DNA of 64,000 nucleotides from Dechloromonas sp. A34 (GTDB lineage Bacteria > Pseudomonadota > Gammaproteobacteria > Burkholderiales > Rhodocyclaceae): assembly GCF_026261605.1 (NCBI RefSeq), contig NZ_CP102486.1, positions 620,001 to 684,000 on the forward strand, in the 5' to 3' direction. A program made the position numbers and the translations under genes. This document shows, one piece after another, positions 55,548 to 64,000 of this stretch. Position 1 is the stretch's first letter. Every line of letters starts with the position of its first letter. The notes below the pieces were generated by a model that was given only the letters and a program-made list of their open reading frames with translations, searched no databases and was not told the DNA's origin.

Positions 55548-56462
55548 ACCGAAAGCGAGGTCGTCGTCGACATCCTGCTCGTCGTCGTTGCCCTGGCCGT
55601 CGCGTTGTTCGCGACCATGATTGCCGTGCAGCCGATCGACAACCTCGGGCAGGCGATTCGCGAACGGCCGGACGACGATCTGACGCCGATCGATGCGGTC
55701 GGCGTGCCGCACGAGGTCAAGCCGCTGGTTGATGCGATCAACCTGCACATGGAGCGCATCGGCGCCATGCTCGAGGCGCGGCGCCGCTTTATCACCGATG
55801 CCGCGCACCAGTTGCGGACGCCGCTCGCCGTGCTCAACACGCAGGCCGAGTAGGCGCTGCGCCAGCAGTCCGAGGCTGAAATGCGACCGGCCATCGAGGC
55901 GCTGCACCATAGCCTGGGCAGTGCCATCCGGCTGACCAACCAGTTGCTGTCGCTGTCGCGCGCCGAACCGATCAATGGCCTGATGGTGGCCCGGCAGCCG
56001 GTCGATATCGTCGCCGTGGCGCGCGACATGGTGGTCGAACTGCTGCCGTTGGCCGAGCGCAAGGAGATCGATCTCGGCTTCGAGGGCGGGGCAGTGCCGC
56101 TGGTCGTCGCCGGGCATCCGGTGTTGCTGCGCGAACTGGTCGCCAATCTGGTCGACAATGCGCTGCGTTACACGCCGGAAGGCGGCATTGTCACCGTGGC
56201 GGTGGATTTGGCGCCGGAAGCGGCGTCCATGACGAGAATCCGGGTGGTCGACAACGGGCCGGGCATTCCTGCCCAGTTCCGGGAACAGGTTTTTCTGCGC
56301 TTTTTCCGCCTCGATGGCGGCGATTACACGGGGAGCGGTCTGGGGCTGTCGATCGTTCGCGAAATCGTCCTCGGCCATGACGGCGAGATCTCGTTGGCGG
56401 ATGCGCCCGGCGGTGGCCTGCTGGTCGAGGTCCGCCTTCCTCTGGTTGCGGGGGCGGCCTAA
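55545..56462 (+). pseudogene. Sensor histidine kinase, 5' half deleted and nonsense-mutated
   Basis: A TctE/QseC-like kinase from its second helix (DILLVVVALAVALFATMIAV) through a HisKA box (FITDAAHQLRTPLAVLNTQA), then a TAG at 55851-55853 in frame, then an HATPase domain (LVDNALRYTPEGG, DNGPGIP and TGSGLGLSIVREI). The sensor region and start are missing. The frame is otherwise preserved to 56462. No response regulator is adjacent. This is gene decay following a deletion. Confidence 0.85.
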
Positions 56463-57055
56463 GCCTTTTTCTTGCTGCCGATCTTCGATTCCTGGCCGGC
56501 CAGCAGCCGCTGGATATTCACCCAATGCTTGCCGACCAGTGCCATGGCGAGGATGCCGACGATCAGGATCTGGCCGCCGGCGCCGTGCATCAGCGCCGAG
56601 AACACCGGTGCCATGGCCGCGGCGAGGACGGCCGCCAGCGACGAGTAGCGGAAGGCGAAGGCGACGAATATCCAGGTGGCGAGCACGGCCAGGCCGAGCC
56701 CGAGGTCGAGCGCGATGAGCACGCCGGCCGCCGTGGCGACGCCCTTGCCGCCCTTGAATTTGAGGAAGATCGGGTAGAGGTGGCCGAAGAATACAGCCAA
56801 TGCGACGAGACCGACCACTGTGCTGCTGAAGGCCATCTGCTGCGCGGTGAACACGGCCACCCAGCCCTTCAGCGCGTCGCCGATCAGGGTGAATAGCGCC
56901 GCCTTCTTGTTGCCGCTGCGCAGGACATTGGTCGCGCCCGGATTGCCCGAGCCGTAGGTGCGCGGATCGGCCAGACCGAAGAGGCGCGAGGCGATCATGG
57001 CAAAGGGAACGGAGCCGAGCAGGTAGGCGGCAACTAGGGCAAGGGCGGTTTGCAT
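56459..57055 (-). CDS. plsY: Acyl-phosphate:glycerol-3-phosphate acyltransferase PlsY
   Basis: 198 aa with five to six helices. The signature YGSGNPGATNVLRSG and HLYPIFLKFKGGKGVATA are present. It makes lysophosphatidic acid from acyl-phosphate, the first membrane step in phospholipid synthesis. It is divergent from folB. The stop overlaps the decayed kinase tail-to-tail by four bases. Confidence 0.95.
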   Translation of the reverse strand: MQTALALVAAYLLGSVPFAMIASRLFGLADPRTYGSGNPGATNVLRSGNKKAALFTLIGDALKGWVAVFTAQQMAFSSTVVGLVALAVFFGHLYPIFLKFKGGKGVATAAGVLIALDLGLGLAVLATWIFVAFAFRYSSLAAVLAAAMAPVFSALMHGAGGQILIVGILAMALVGKHWVNIQRLLAGQESKIGSKKKA

Positions 57056-57130
57056 GGTCGGGGAGGTGGGGTTGGGTCGCTGGGGTACAATCGCGGCAAA
57101 TTTTACACCGCCAAGACTTCCGGGCCCCGA

Positions 57131-57481
57131 ATGGACATCATTTTCATCGACGAACTACGCGCAGAGACCTGGATAGGCATCTATCCGCGTGAAAAGGCCA
57201 TGCCGCAGACGGTCGAGATTTCACTGCAAATCGGGGTCTCGACTGCGTCGGCCGGAGCCAGTGACGACATCCGCGACACGGTCGATTACGCGGTGGTCGT
57301 CGAGCGCCTGCGCGGCGACCTGTCGACCAGCCATTTCAACCTGCTCGAAGCCCTGGCCGAGCATGTCGCAACCTATCTGCTCGAAACCTTCGCCGTGCAC
57401 TGGGTCCGTGTCTCGGTCGCCAAGCTCGGCATGATGCCGGGCGTCAAGCGCGTCGGCGTGATCATCGAGCGTTCGGTCTAG
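57131..57481 (+). CDS. folB: Dihydroneopterin aldolase
   Basis: 116 aa from ATG 57131. FolB pattern: MDIIFIDELRAETWIGIYPR, TVDYAVVVERL and FNLLEALAEHVATYLLE, with catalytic Glu/Lys positions apparent. It cleaves dihydroneopterin in folate synthesis. It overlaps the following convergent gene by four bases. Confidence 0.93.
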   Translation: MDIIFIDELRAETWIGIYPREKAMPQTVEISLQIGVSTASAGASDDIRDTVDYAVVVERLRGDLSTSHFNLLEALAEHVATYLLETFAVHWVRVSVAKLGMMPGVKRVGVIIERSV

Positions 57482-58353
57482 AACACGGCGGCCAATGCCG
57501 CCATCAAGGCAAAACCGCTGGCCAGGCCGGCCGTCCCGGCCGCTTCGCTGCCCGGTTTGTGCGAGGCCGGAATCAATTCGTGACTAACCACCCAGAGCAT
57601 TGCCCCGGCCGCTGCTGCCAGGGCGAGCGGCAGGGCGCCGCCGGCCAGCGTGCTGGCGATGACCCCGAACAGGCCGCCGACAGGCTCGACGAGGCCAGTG
57701 CCGAGAGCGATCCAGGCGGCACGCCAGGGGGCGGCTCCGAGCGCCAACATGGCGCTGGCGACGATCCAACCTTCCGGAATATTCTGCAAGGCAATGCCGA
57801 ACGTCATGCCGTGGTCGGCGCCCGAGGCCGCGGCGACGCCGACGGCGAGGCCTTCCGGTACGTTGTGCAGGGCGATCGCGGCGACCACCAGGCCGACCCG
57901 CGGCATGGCCCGACTGCCGTCGATCGTCTCGACATGGGCGTGGGCGGTGCGCCGATCCATCTGCTGCATCGCCGCCACGCCAGCCATGAAGGCGAGGGCG
58001 GTGAGTGGGCCGAGCAGCCCGGGTACGGTGCTGGCGGCAACCGTCTGCACGGCCGGCACGAGCAGCGAGAAGAGGCTGGCCGCGAGCATCATGCCGCCGG
58101 CCAGGCCGAGCATCGGCGCCATCAGCTTTTCTAATGGCCGGCGGAGGAAGAGGATGGGCAAGGCGCCGAGACCGGTGGCGAGGCCTGCCAGCAGGCTGGC
58201 TTCGAGGCCGCGGGCGGCCATCGGATGGGCGCTCAGCCAGTGCGCCGATTGCTCGATGGCGAAGGTGATGGCGACGATCGCCATCAAGATGCCGGCCCCC
58301 AGCTTGGCTTGGGCTGTGGGCTTGGCGTAGTGATGAATGACCAGTTGCGTCAT
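57478..58353 (-). CDS. ZIP-family divalent metal transporter
   Basis: ATG 58353 follows AAGGAGA; 291 aa with about eight helices. ZIP metal-site motifs are HNVPEGLAVGV and QNIPEGWIVAS, with SHELIPASH later. ZupT-like zinc/iron uptake is likely. An AT-rich stretch upstream (58403-58436) with ATCGATTG repeats may hold its promoter and operator. Confidence 0.9.
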   Translation of the reverse strand: MTQLVIHHYAKPTAQAKLGAGILMAIVAITFAIEQSAHWLSAHPMAARGLEASLLAGLATGLGALPILFLRRPLEKLMAPMLGLAGGMMLAASLFSLLVPAVQTVAASTVPGLLGPLTALAFMAGVAAMQQMDRRTAHAHVETIDGSRAMPRVGLVVAAIALHNVPEGLAVGVAAASGADHGMTFGIALQNIPEGWIVASAMLALGAAPWRAAWIALGTGLVEPVGGLFGVIASTLAGGALPLALAAAAGAMLWVVSHELIPASHKPGSEAAGTAGLASGFALMAALAAVF

Positions 58354-58444
58354 GGCTGCTCTCCTTCGGGTTGAGAGCAACTTTATCCGCCGCTGATGTA
58401 TAGCTCCAATCGATTGAATAAATTAGATCGATTGTTAAATGTAA

Positions 58445-58936
58445 TTACGCCTGATTGGCAACTTCAACGGTTTTCGGCTGCAGCACCCGCAGCAGGTCGT
58501 GCGGATGGATGCCAACCAGGTAGCCGCGCCGGCCGCCGTTGATGTAAATCAGTGACTGGTCGAGGATGGTCTTTTCGAGATAGATCGGCATCGCCTTTTT
58601 GGTGCCAAACGGGCTGGTGCCGCCGACCAGGAAGCCGGTGTGGCGGTTGGCGACTTCCGGCTTGCAGGGCTCAACGCGCTTGCAGCCGATCTGGCGGGCG
58701 AGTTCCTTGGCAGATACTTTGCAGTCGCCATGCATCAGCACGATCAGTGGCTTGGCGTTCTCGTCCTCGAAGATCAGTGTCTTGACGACGGCGTGTTCGT
58801 CGACATTCAGTTCGCGGGCAGAAACCTTGGTGCCGCCGTGCTCTTCGTAGGCATAGAGATGGCTGGAGAAAGCGATCTTGTGCGACTTCAGAAACTTTGT
58901 CGCCTGTGTTTCGGGGGCGTTTTCGATTTTGCTCAT
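58445..58936 (-). CDS. ybaK: Cys-tRNA(Pro) deacylase YbaK/EbsC
   Basis: 163 aa. Motifs VVKTLIFEDENAKPLIVLMH, CKVSAKELARQIGCKRVEP and FLVGGTSPFGTKKAMPIYLE define the YbaK editing fold. It hydrolyses mischarged Cys-tRNA(Pro). Stand-alone gene, downstream of no obvious partner. Confidence 0.94.
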   Translation of the reverse strand: MSKIENAPETQATKFLKSHKIAFSSHLYAYEEHGGTKVSARELNVDEHAVVKTLIFEDENAKPLIVLMHGDCKVSAKELARQIGCKRVEPCKPEVANRHTGFLVGGTSPFGTKKAMPIYLEKTILDQSLIYINGGRRGYLVGIHPHDLLRVLQPKTVEVANQA

Positions 58937-58977
58937 ATTGGATCAAGAGTGTGGCACACGACAACGGCCCGTGCCGT

Positions 58978-59214
58978 TCAGGGGCGCGGCGGGCGGAGCG
59001 GGCGAGGTAGGCCGGGCGGGACGGGAGCACGATAGGGGCGGTAATAGCCCCGATGGACGCGTTTGGATGGCCGATAGCCCGGCGCGGCGGGCGGTCGATG
59101 CAGGCGGGTGGCCCCAGGGCCGGGCAGGTGGCCGGGGCCGGGCAGGGCTTCGGCGACGGGAATGGAGAGGAACAAGGCGGCAGCGGTGAGCAGGGTGGCG
59201 GCTGGGAGTTTCAT
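58978..59214 (-). CDS. Small exported Pro/Arg-rich protein
   Basis: ATG 59214 follows GAGGTG; 78 aa. A signal peptide ends near ALA or AEA; the mature part is dominated by Pro, Arg, Gly and Tyr (for example GYRPSKRVHRGYYRPYRAPV). It is low-complexity and basic, possibly binding an acidic envelope polymer. No family recognised. Confidence 0.55.
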   Translation of the reverse strand: MKLPAATLLTAAALFLSIPVAEALPGPGHLPGPGATRLHRPPAAPGYRPSKRVHRGYYRPYRAPVPPGLPRPLRPPRP

Positions 59215-59332
59215 GATTTCACCTCGGTCGTGGAAGGCGAGCATGGGGCAGGGGGGAAGATTATCACCGGCACTGTGTTTGCCAGCAAAGACTGCTAGAA
59301 AGTTCCGGCGGCGATGAAAGAATTTCCTGGCA

Positions 59333-60238
59333 CTAGCCGCGTGGATGATGGATCGCGTGCAGGCTCTTCAGGCGCTCGCGGGCGACGTGGGTGTAGATCT
59401 GGGTGGTCGAAATGTCGGCATGGCCGAGCAAGAGCTGGACGACGCGGAGATCGGCGCCGTGGTTCAGGAGATGGGTGGCGAAGGCGTGGCGCAGCACGTG
59501 TGGCGACAGCTTTTCCGGGGCGATGCCGGCGATCGTCGCGTAGCGCTTGATCAATTGCCAGAAGGCCTGGCGGGTCATGGCGCCGCCGCGGGCGGTGACG
59601 AACAGGGCGTCACTTTGCTGTCCCTTGAGAATTTCCGGGCGCGCTTCGTCGAGATAGCGTTTGAGCCAGTCGATGGCCTGTTCGCCGAGCGGCACCAGGC
59701 GTTCCTTGCTGCCCTTGCCGAGGGCGCGCAGCACGCCTTCGTTGAAGCCGATCTCGTGCAGTTTCAGATTGACCAGTTCGGAGACGCGCAGGCCGGTGGC
59801 GTAAATGGTTTCAAGCATGGCGCGGTCGCGAAGGCCGAGCGGGGTGTCGATGTCCGGGGCGTTGAGCAGGCTGTCGACCTGCTTTTCCGAGGTCACCTTG
59901 GGCAGGCGCGAGGGCCGGGCCGGGTTGGCCAGCTTCAGCGTCGGATCGGCGACGATGCGGCCGCGCCCGAGTTGCCAGCGGTAGAAGCGGCGCAGGGTCG
60001 ACAGGTAACGCGATTGCGAGGTGGCGCGGGTGTGGCGCGAAAGGTGGGCGATGAAGGCGGTCAGCGTCGTTTCGCGAATGTCGAGCAGCGGCTCGTGGCC
60101 GTTGTCGGCCAGCCAGAGAGAGAGCCGGCCGAGGTCGGAGCGGTAGCTGTCGAGCGTTGCCTTGGCCAGGCCGTCTTCCAGCCACAGGGCGTCGCAGAAA
60201 TTGTCGATCTCGGCGAGGTCAGCGGGGCGCAGCGGCAA
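59333..60238 (-). CDS. xerD: Site-specific tyrosine recombinase XerD
   Basis: TTG 60238 gives 301 aa, the normal XerD length; the open frame further upstream is antisense to ogt. Catalytic residues: Arg in [13 protein letters not shown], Lys in [12 protein letters not shown], HxxR in [12 protein letters not shown], His/Tyr in [15 protein letters not shown]. With XerC it resolves chromosome dimers at dif. No integrase-like extras, so this is the housekeeping enzyme. It overlaps ogt by 20 bases. Confidence 0.95.
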   Translation of the reverse strand: MPLRPADLAEIDNFCDALWLEDGLAKATLDSYRSDLGRLSLWLADNGHEPLLDIRETTLTAFIAHLSRHTRATSQSRYLSTLRRFYRWQLGRGRIVADPTLKLANPARPSRLPKVTSEKQVDSLLNAPDIDTPLGLRDRAMLETIYATGLRVSELVNLKLHEIGFNEGVLRALGKGSKERLVPLGEQAIDWLKRYLDEARPEILKGQQSDALFVTARGGAMTRQAFWQLIKRYATIAGIAPEKLSPHVLRHAFATHLLNHGADLRVVQLLLGHADISTTQIYTHVARERLKSLHAIHHPRG

Positions 60239-60710
60239 AATCGCAGCCTTCGTGGCTGAGCAGCCAGCGCTTGATGTCGAGCATGAAGCCGTCGCCGTGC
60301 TGGCTGAAGCCGCCCAGCCCGCCGCCGCTGGCGACGACGCGGTGACAGGGCACGACCAGCGGATAGGGATTGCGGCCGCAGGCCTGGCCGACGGCACGTG
60401 GCGCGTTGCGGATGTTTTTCGCAACCTGGCCGTAGGTCAGGGTCTGGCCGGGCGGGATGCGGGCGATTTCGGCCCACACCCGGCGCTGGAAGAAAGTGCC
60501 GGCGGGGCGCAGCGGCAGGCCGAAAGCGAAGGCCGGATCGGCCAGGTAGGCCTCGATCTGGCGCACCGTCTCGGCCGCCAGACGGTTGCCCGGCGCCTGG
60601 GCCGCCTGTGGGGCGAGGTATTCGATGGCGCTGACTTCGTCGTTGTCGCAACGGATGCCGAGGGCGAAGCCGGGAGCGGCGACGATGGCCTGGTAGTGCG
60701 GTTCGCTCAT
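60219..60710 (-). CDS. ogt: Methylated-DNA-protein cysteine methyltransferase
   Basis: ATG 60710 follows GGAGGA; 163 aa. The active-site motif is [12 protein letters not shown], with [13 protein letters not shown] upstream. It removes methyl groups from O6-methylguanine by transfer to its own cysteine. Order with xerD and gcdH suggests a minus-strand transcript. Confidence 0.95.
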   Translation of the reverse strand: MSEPHYQAIVAAPGFALGIRCDNDEVSAIEYLAPQAAQAPGNRLAAETVRQIEAYLADPAFAFGLPLRPAGTFFQRRVWAEIARIPPGQTLTYGQVAKNIRNAPRAVGQACGRNPYPLVVPCHRVVASGGGLGGFSQHGDGFMLDIKRWLLSHEGCDFAAAPR

Positions 60711-60742
60711 GCTTCCTCCCGGGAAATGGCGTGCGCCGGAAA

Positions 60743-61918
60743 TCAGAAAGCGGAAATCCCGGTCTGCGCCCGGCCGAGGATCAGGGCATGGATGTCGTGG
60801 GTGCCTTCGTAGGTATTCACCACTTCGAGATTGACCAGGTGGCGGATGACGCCGAATTCGTCCGAAATACCGTTGCCGCCCAGCATGTCGCGCGCCGTGC
60901 GGGCGATATCGAGGGCCTTGCCGCAGGAATTGCGCTTCATCAGCGAGGTGATCTCCGGCGTTGCGCTGCCGTCGTCCTTCATCCGGCCGAGGCGCAGCAC
61001 GCCCTGGATGCCGAGGGTGATTTCGGTCTGCATGTCGGCCAGCTTCTTCTGAACCAGCTGGTTGGCGGCCAGCGGGCGGTCGAACTGCTTGCGATCCAGC
61101 GTGTATTGGCGCGCCGTGTGCCAGCAGAACTCGGCGGCGCCGAGGGCGCCCCAGGCGATGCCGTAGCGCGCCGAGTCGAGACAGGTGAACGGGCCTTTGA
61201 GGCCGGCGACGTTGGGCAACAGGTTTTCATGCGGTACGAAAACCTCGTCCATGACGATCTCGCCGGTGATCGAGGTACGCAGGCCGACCTTGCCGTGGAT
61301 AACCGGCGCCGTCAGGCCGGCCATGTCTTTTTCGAGGATGAAGCCGCGGATGACGCCCTCGTCGTCCTTGGCCCAGACCACGAAGACGTCGGCGATCGGG
61401 GCATTGGTGATCCACATCTTGCTGCCTGACAGTTTCCAGCCGCCGGGCACGCTGCGCGCGCGGCTGGCCATGCTCGCCGGGTCGGAGCCGGAATTTGGCT
61501 CGGTCAGGCCGAAGCAGCCGATCAGCTTGCCGCTGCCCAGTTTGGGCAGGTATTTCTGGCGCTGTTCCTCGGAGCCGAAGCGGTAGATCGGAACCATGAC
61601 CAGCGAGGACTGGACGCTCATCATCGAGCGGTAGCCCGAATCGACGCGCTCGATTTCGCGGGCGACCAGGCCGTAGGAGACGTAGTTCAGGCCGGCGCCG
61701 CCGTAGGCCGGCGGCAGCATGCAGCCGAGCAGGCCCATTTCGCCCATTTCGCGGAAGATGGCCGGGTCGGTGTGTTCGTGCCGGAAGGCGTCGCGCACCC
61801 GCGGTGCCAGCTTCTTCTGCGCGAAGTCGTGGGCGGCGTCGCGCACCAGGCGCTCGTCGGCGGCCAGCTGCGAGTCGAGCAGTAGCGGGTCCGGCCAGTT
61901 GAAGGCAGCGCGGCTCAT
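60743..61918 (-). CDS. gcdH: Glutaryl-CoA dehydrogenase
   Basis: 391 aa acyl-CoA dehydrogenase. FAD-binding [17 protein letters not shown], substrate residues FKxxR-like [20 protein letters not shown], and catalytic Glu in [18 protein letters not shown] fit GcdH rather than other members. It converts glutaryl-CoA to crotonyl-CoA in lysine and aromatic degradation. Its start overlaps the hemerythrin stop as ATGA. Confidence 0.93.
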   Translation of the reverse strand: MSRAAFNWPDPLLLDSQLAADERLVRDAAHDFAQKKLAPRVRDAFRHEHTDPAIFREMGEMGLLGCMLPPAYGGAGLNYVSYGLVAREIERVDSGYRSMMSVQSSLVMVPIYRFGSEEQRQKYLPKLGSGKLIGCFGLTEPNSGSDPASMASRARSVPGGWKLSGSKMWITNAPIADVFVVWAKDDEGVIRGFILEKDMAGLTAPVIHGKVGLRTSITGEIVMDEVFVPHENLLPNVAGLKGPFTCLDSARYGIAWGALGAAEFCWHTARQYTLDRKQFDRPLAANQLVQKKLADMQTEITLGIQGVLRLGRMKDDGSATPEITSLMKRNSCGKALDIARTARDMLGGNGISDEFGVIRHLVNLEVVNTYEGTHDIHALILGRAQTGISAF

Positions 61919-62376
61919 CGGCCGAAAAAGCGCCGGAACCAGCCGGCGGTTTCCTGCTTTTCTTCCTTTTCCTTGATCACACCCTGCATGTTGGCTTTGA
62001 CCGCACCGACGTAGTCGGCGTCGTCGCGCTTGATGTGATTGACCAGCCAGCGGGCGAGCATGGCATGCAATTCCTCGGAAACGTCGTCGCCGAGTTGCAT
62101 GCGTTCCTGGTATTCCGCGACCTTGCGGGTAAACAGTTCATGCACTTTCTTGTGCGGCTTGCAGTACTGGTAGCCGGCCTCTTCCTGCAGGCTTTCCTCG
62201 AAGGCGAAATGCGACAGCGTGTAGTCCACGCAGTCGTTGATCACCTCCCGGATTTTCTTCTTGTCCTTCATGACCTGGGCGGCTTCCAGGTCGTTGATGA
62301 AATCGACGATCCGGCGGTGTTGCTGATCGATGACGTCGATGCCGGTATCCAGCTCATGGCTCCAGGTAATGGTCAT
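61915..62376 (-). CDS. Bacteriohemerythrin
   Basis: 153 aa with the di-iron ligands [40 protein letters not shown] and [15 protein letters not shown]. It reversibly binds oxygen and may deliver or sense it. Translational overlap with gcdH (ATGA) is unusual and may indicate coupling of oxygen supply to an aerobic dehydrogenase step. Confidence 0.94.
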   Translation of the reverse strand: MTITWSHELDTGIDVIDQQHRRIVDFINDLEAAQVMKDKKKIREVINDCVDYTLSHFAFEESLQEEAGYQYCKPHKKVHELFTRKVAEYQERMQLGDDVSEELHAMLARWLVNHIKRDDADYVGAVKANMQGVIKEKEEKQETAGWFRRFFGR

Positions 62377-62413
62377 GCTGTTTTTCTCCCCAATACTGAT
62401 TTGATGAAGCGTT

Positions 62414-63670
62414 TCAGCCGCGCGCGTGGCCGTCGCCGAGCACCACCCATTTCTGGCTGGTCAGTCCTTCCAGTCCGACCGGGCCACGGGCGTGGATCTT
62501 GTCGGTCGAAATGCCGATCTCGGCGCCCAGGCCGTACTCGAAGCCGTCAGCGAAGCGCGTCGAGGCGTTGATCATGACCGAGGCCGAATCGACTTCGCGC
62601 AGGAAGCGCATGGCCTTCGGGTGGTTGTCGGTGACGATCGCTTCGCTGTGATGCGACGAGTACTTGTTGATGTGCGCGATGGCTTCGTCGATGTCGGCGA
62701 CGACCTTGACCGAAATGATCGGCGCCAGGTATTCGGTGTAGTAATCCTCTTCCGTGGCGGCGACGGCATTCGGCACCAGGGCCAACGTTTCGGCGCAGCC
62801 GCGGATCTCGACGCCCTTGCCGGTCAGCATGTGGGCGATCGGCGGCAGCAGCATGGCGGCGACCGAGCGGTCGACCAACAGCGACTCGGCGGTGTTGCAG
62901 GTGCCGTAGCGCTGGGTCTTGGCGTTCTCGACGATCTTCAGCGCCTTGTTCGGATCGGCTTCCTCTTCCAGATAGACGTGGCAGTTGCCATCGAGGTGCT
63001 GGATCATCGGCACCCGCGATTCGGCCAACAGGCGGGCGATCAGGCCCTTGCCGCCGCGCGGCACGATGACGTCGACGAATTCGCGCATGGTGATCAGTTC
63101 GCCGACCGCGGCACGGTCGGTGGTGTCGATGACCTGCACCGATTCGGCGGGCAGGCCGGCGGCGCGCAGTCCTTCCTGGACCAGCGCGGCGATCGCGCGG
63201 TTCGAGCGGATGGCTTCCGAGCCGCCGCGCAGGATCGCGGCGTTGCCGGACTTCAGGCAGAGTGCGGCGGCGTCGGCGGTGACGTTCGGGCGGGCTTCGT
63301 AAATGATGCCGATGACGCCGAGCGGGACACGCATCTTGCCGACCTGGATACCCGACGGGCGATACTTGATGTCGGTCATTTCACCGATCAGGTCGGGCAG
63401 TTTGGCGACTTGCTCGACCCCTTCGGCCATGCTGTCCACACCTTTCTCCGAGAGCGTCAGGCGGTCGAGCATCGCGGTTTCCAGGCCGGCGGCGCGGGCG
63501 GCGGCCAGATCTTCCTGGTTGGCGGCGACCAGGGCTGCCTTCTCGCGGCGGATGGCGGCGGCGATGTGCAGCAGCGCGGCGTTCTTTTCCGCCGTCGAGG
63601 CGCTCGCCAGGCGGCGCGAGGCGGCACGGGCCTGGCGGCCGACGCTCTGCATGTAGTCCTTGATATCCAT
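62414..63670 (-). CDS. proA: Gamma-glutamyl phosphate reductase
   Basis: ATG 63670 gives 418 aa. Catalytic Cys in [16 protein letters not shown] and cofactor region [20 protein letters not shown] are present. Second step of proline biosynthesis, NADPH-dependent reduction of gamma-glutamyl phosphate. The 37 bases before the hemerythrin start contain no feature. Confidence 0.96.
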   Translation of the reverse strand: MDIKDYMQSVGRQARAASRRLASASTAEKNAALLHIAAAIRREKAALVAANQEDLAAARAAGLETAMLDRLTLSEKGVDSMAEGVEQVAKLPDLIGEMTDIKYRPSGIQVGKMRVPLGVIGIIYEARPNVTADAAALCLKSGNAAILRGGSEAIRSNRAIAALVQEGLRAAGLPAESVQVIDTTDRAAVGELITMREFVDVIVPRGGKGLIARLLAESRVPMIQHLDGNCHVYLEEEADPNKALKIVENAKTQRYGTCNTAESLLVDRSVAAMLLPPIAHMLTGKGVEIRGCAETLALVPNAVAATEEDYYTEYLAPIISVKVVADIDEAIAHINKYSSHHSEAIVTDNHPKAMRFLREVDSASVMINASTRFADGFEYGLGAEIGISTDKIHARGPVGLEGLTSQKWVVLGDGHARG

Positions 63671-63782
63671 GGTTTTTTCAGGTGTGGCAAAAGTCACGAT
63701 TATAGCCAGCAAAATTACAGGGAACTTCCGGAAGCGGGTAAACTCTTATCCGCAACGACAACAAGGCTTTTCCATCGAGGAC

Positions 63783-64000
63783 ATGATGGCCGAAAAACTA
63801 ATATTGCCGACCGAAGTCAAGGTTTGTGCAACTTGCAGCTACTGGGATGGTGAACGTCAGGTCGATTCCGACATGAAACTGGTCGTGGTCGCCCAATCGT
63901 GCCGTGGACATTGCCTGGTTCAGGATGTTGAGAAACCGGGGCTGCACGACGTGCGCAAGGAACATTCCTGCATCTGGGAAGATCTCGAGCCGGACCAAGA
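63783..64000 (+). CDS. Cysteine-rich hypothetical protein, start only
   Basis: ATG 63783 (or 63786) opens a frame that runs off the window end; 72 codons are seen. The start reads MMAEKLILPTEVKVCATCSY. CATC, RGHCLV and HSCIW provide several cysteines, suggesting a zinc or iron site or a redox function. Not recognised. It is divergent from proA with 112 bases between. Confidence 0.6.
   Translation, partial: MMAEKLILPTEVKVCATCSYWDGERQVDSDMKLVVVAQSCRGHCLVQDVEKPGLHDVRKEHSCIWEDLEPDQ

Noticed and set aside
55554..56525. Minus-strand open frame extending upstream of DUF3422
   Set aside because: It is antisense to the sensor kinase remnant and lacks DUF3422 sequence.
59333..60424. XerD frame extended upstream to 60424
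   Set aside because: The added N-terminus is Ala/Ser-rich antisense of ogt; the TTG at 60238 gives the usual length.

Overview
The window is GC-rich, densely packed bacterial chromosome. Gene content and order point to a betaproteobacterium, probably Rhodocyclales (Dechloromonas/Azonexus-like). Evidence is the rpsU-yqeY-dnaG-rpoD operon facing tsaD, a class A rnpB, the rsmI/yraN/diaA/dolP neighbourhood, a stand-alone infA, gcdH with a bacteriohemerythrin, and System II-type cytochrome c maturation genes. Placement below class is inference from family recall. No prophage, insertion sequence, CRISPR array or rRNA operon was recognised.

Region 1 (1-10117, all +): a nearly gapless run. It starts with the tail of a multiheme cytochrome c, then a short ResB-like protein, two exported formylglycine-enzyme-fold proteins, a membrane-anchored TPR protein and CcsA. 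One base later begins a MoxR - DUF58 - DUF4381 - VWA - VWA/TPR module. The overlaps suggest that heme attachment and a MoxR/Bat-type assembly system are made together, perhaps for the same cytochrome. A TonB-like protein, an HDOD protein and a frameshifted kup follow (10263-14119).

Region 2 (14154-25492): two small unknown genes, a frameshifted rfaE2 and a CHASE-GGDEF diguanylate cyclase on the minus strand. Next comes a B12-binding MerR regulator of the LitR/CarH photoreceptor class, divergent from nine codirectional genes: exported glutathione peroxidase, FAD oxidoreductase, DUF1365, cyclopropane-fatty-acid-synthase-like methyltransferase, chalcone-isomerase-like protein, MFS transporter, DUF3833 lipoprotein, SDR and NTF2-like. 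This looks like a light/photo-oxidative membrane-lipid operon with repeated operator elements in the divergent promoter.

Region 3 (25493-42142): DUF2242 lipoprotein, RCK-gated K+ channel, dolP, diaA/gmhA, an exported HIRAN protein, yraN, rsmI, pyrC, infA (TTG start), a transglutaminase, leuA, a MarR regulator with a four-cysteine tail facing a cytochrome P460 gene across a perfect 12-bp inverted repeat, an Lrp regulator and a hybrid histidine kinase.

Region 4 (42236-48633): rnpB, an apparently frameshifted NTF2-like membrane protein, a methyltransferase, and a probable autoregulated ECF-sigma stress operon (lipoprotein, sigma, anti-sigma, periplasmic catalase-like peroxidase), then several very small genes.

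Region 5 (48751-64000): tRNA-Ile2, rpoD, dnaG, yqeY, rpsU, tsaD, a cupin with an unlisted 30-aa ORF upstream, and a deletion scar fusing the 3' halves of two oppositely oriented genes (DUF3422 and a sensor kinase). After that come plsY, folB, a ZIP transporter, ybaK, xerD, ogt, gcdH, a bacteriohemerythrin, proA and the start of a cysteine-rich protein.

Three genes (kup, rfaE2, the NTF2-like gene) each carry an apparent one-base loss in a C/G homopolymer. Assembly error is at least as likely as real inactivation for these three. The DUF3422/sensor kinase scar is different in kind and looks like true gene decay.
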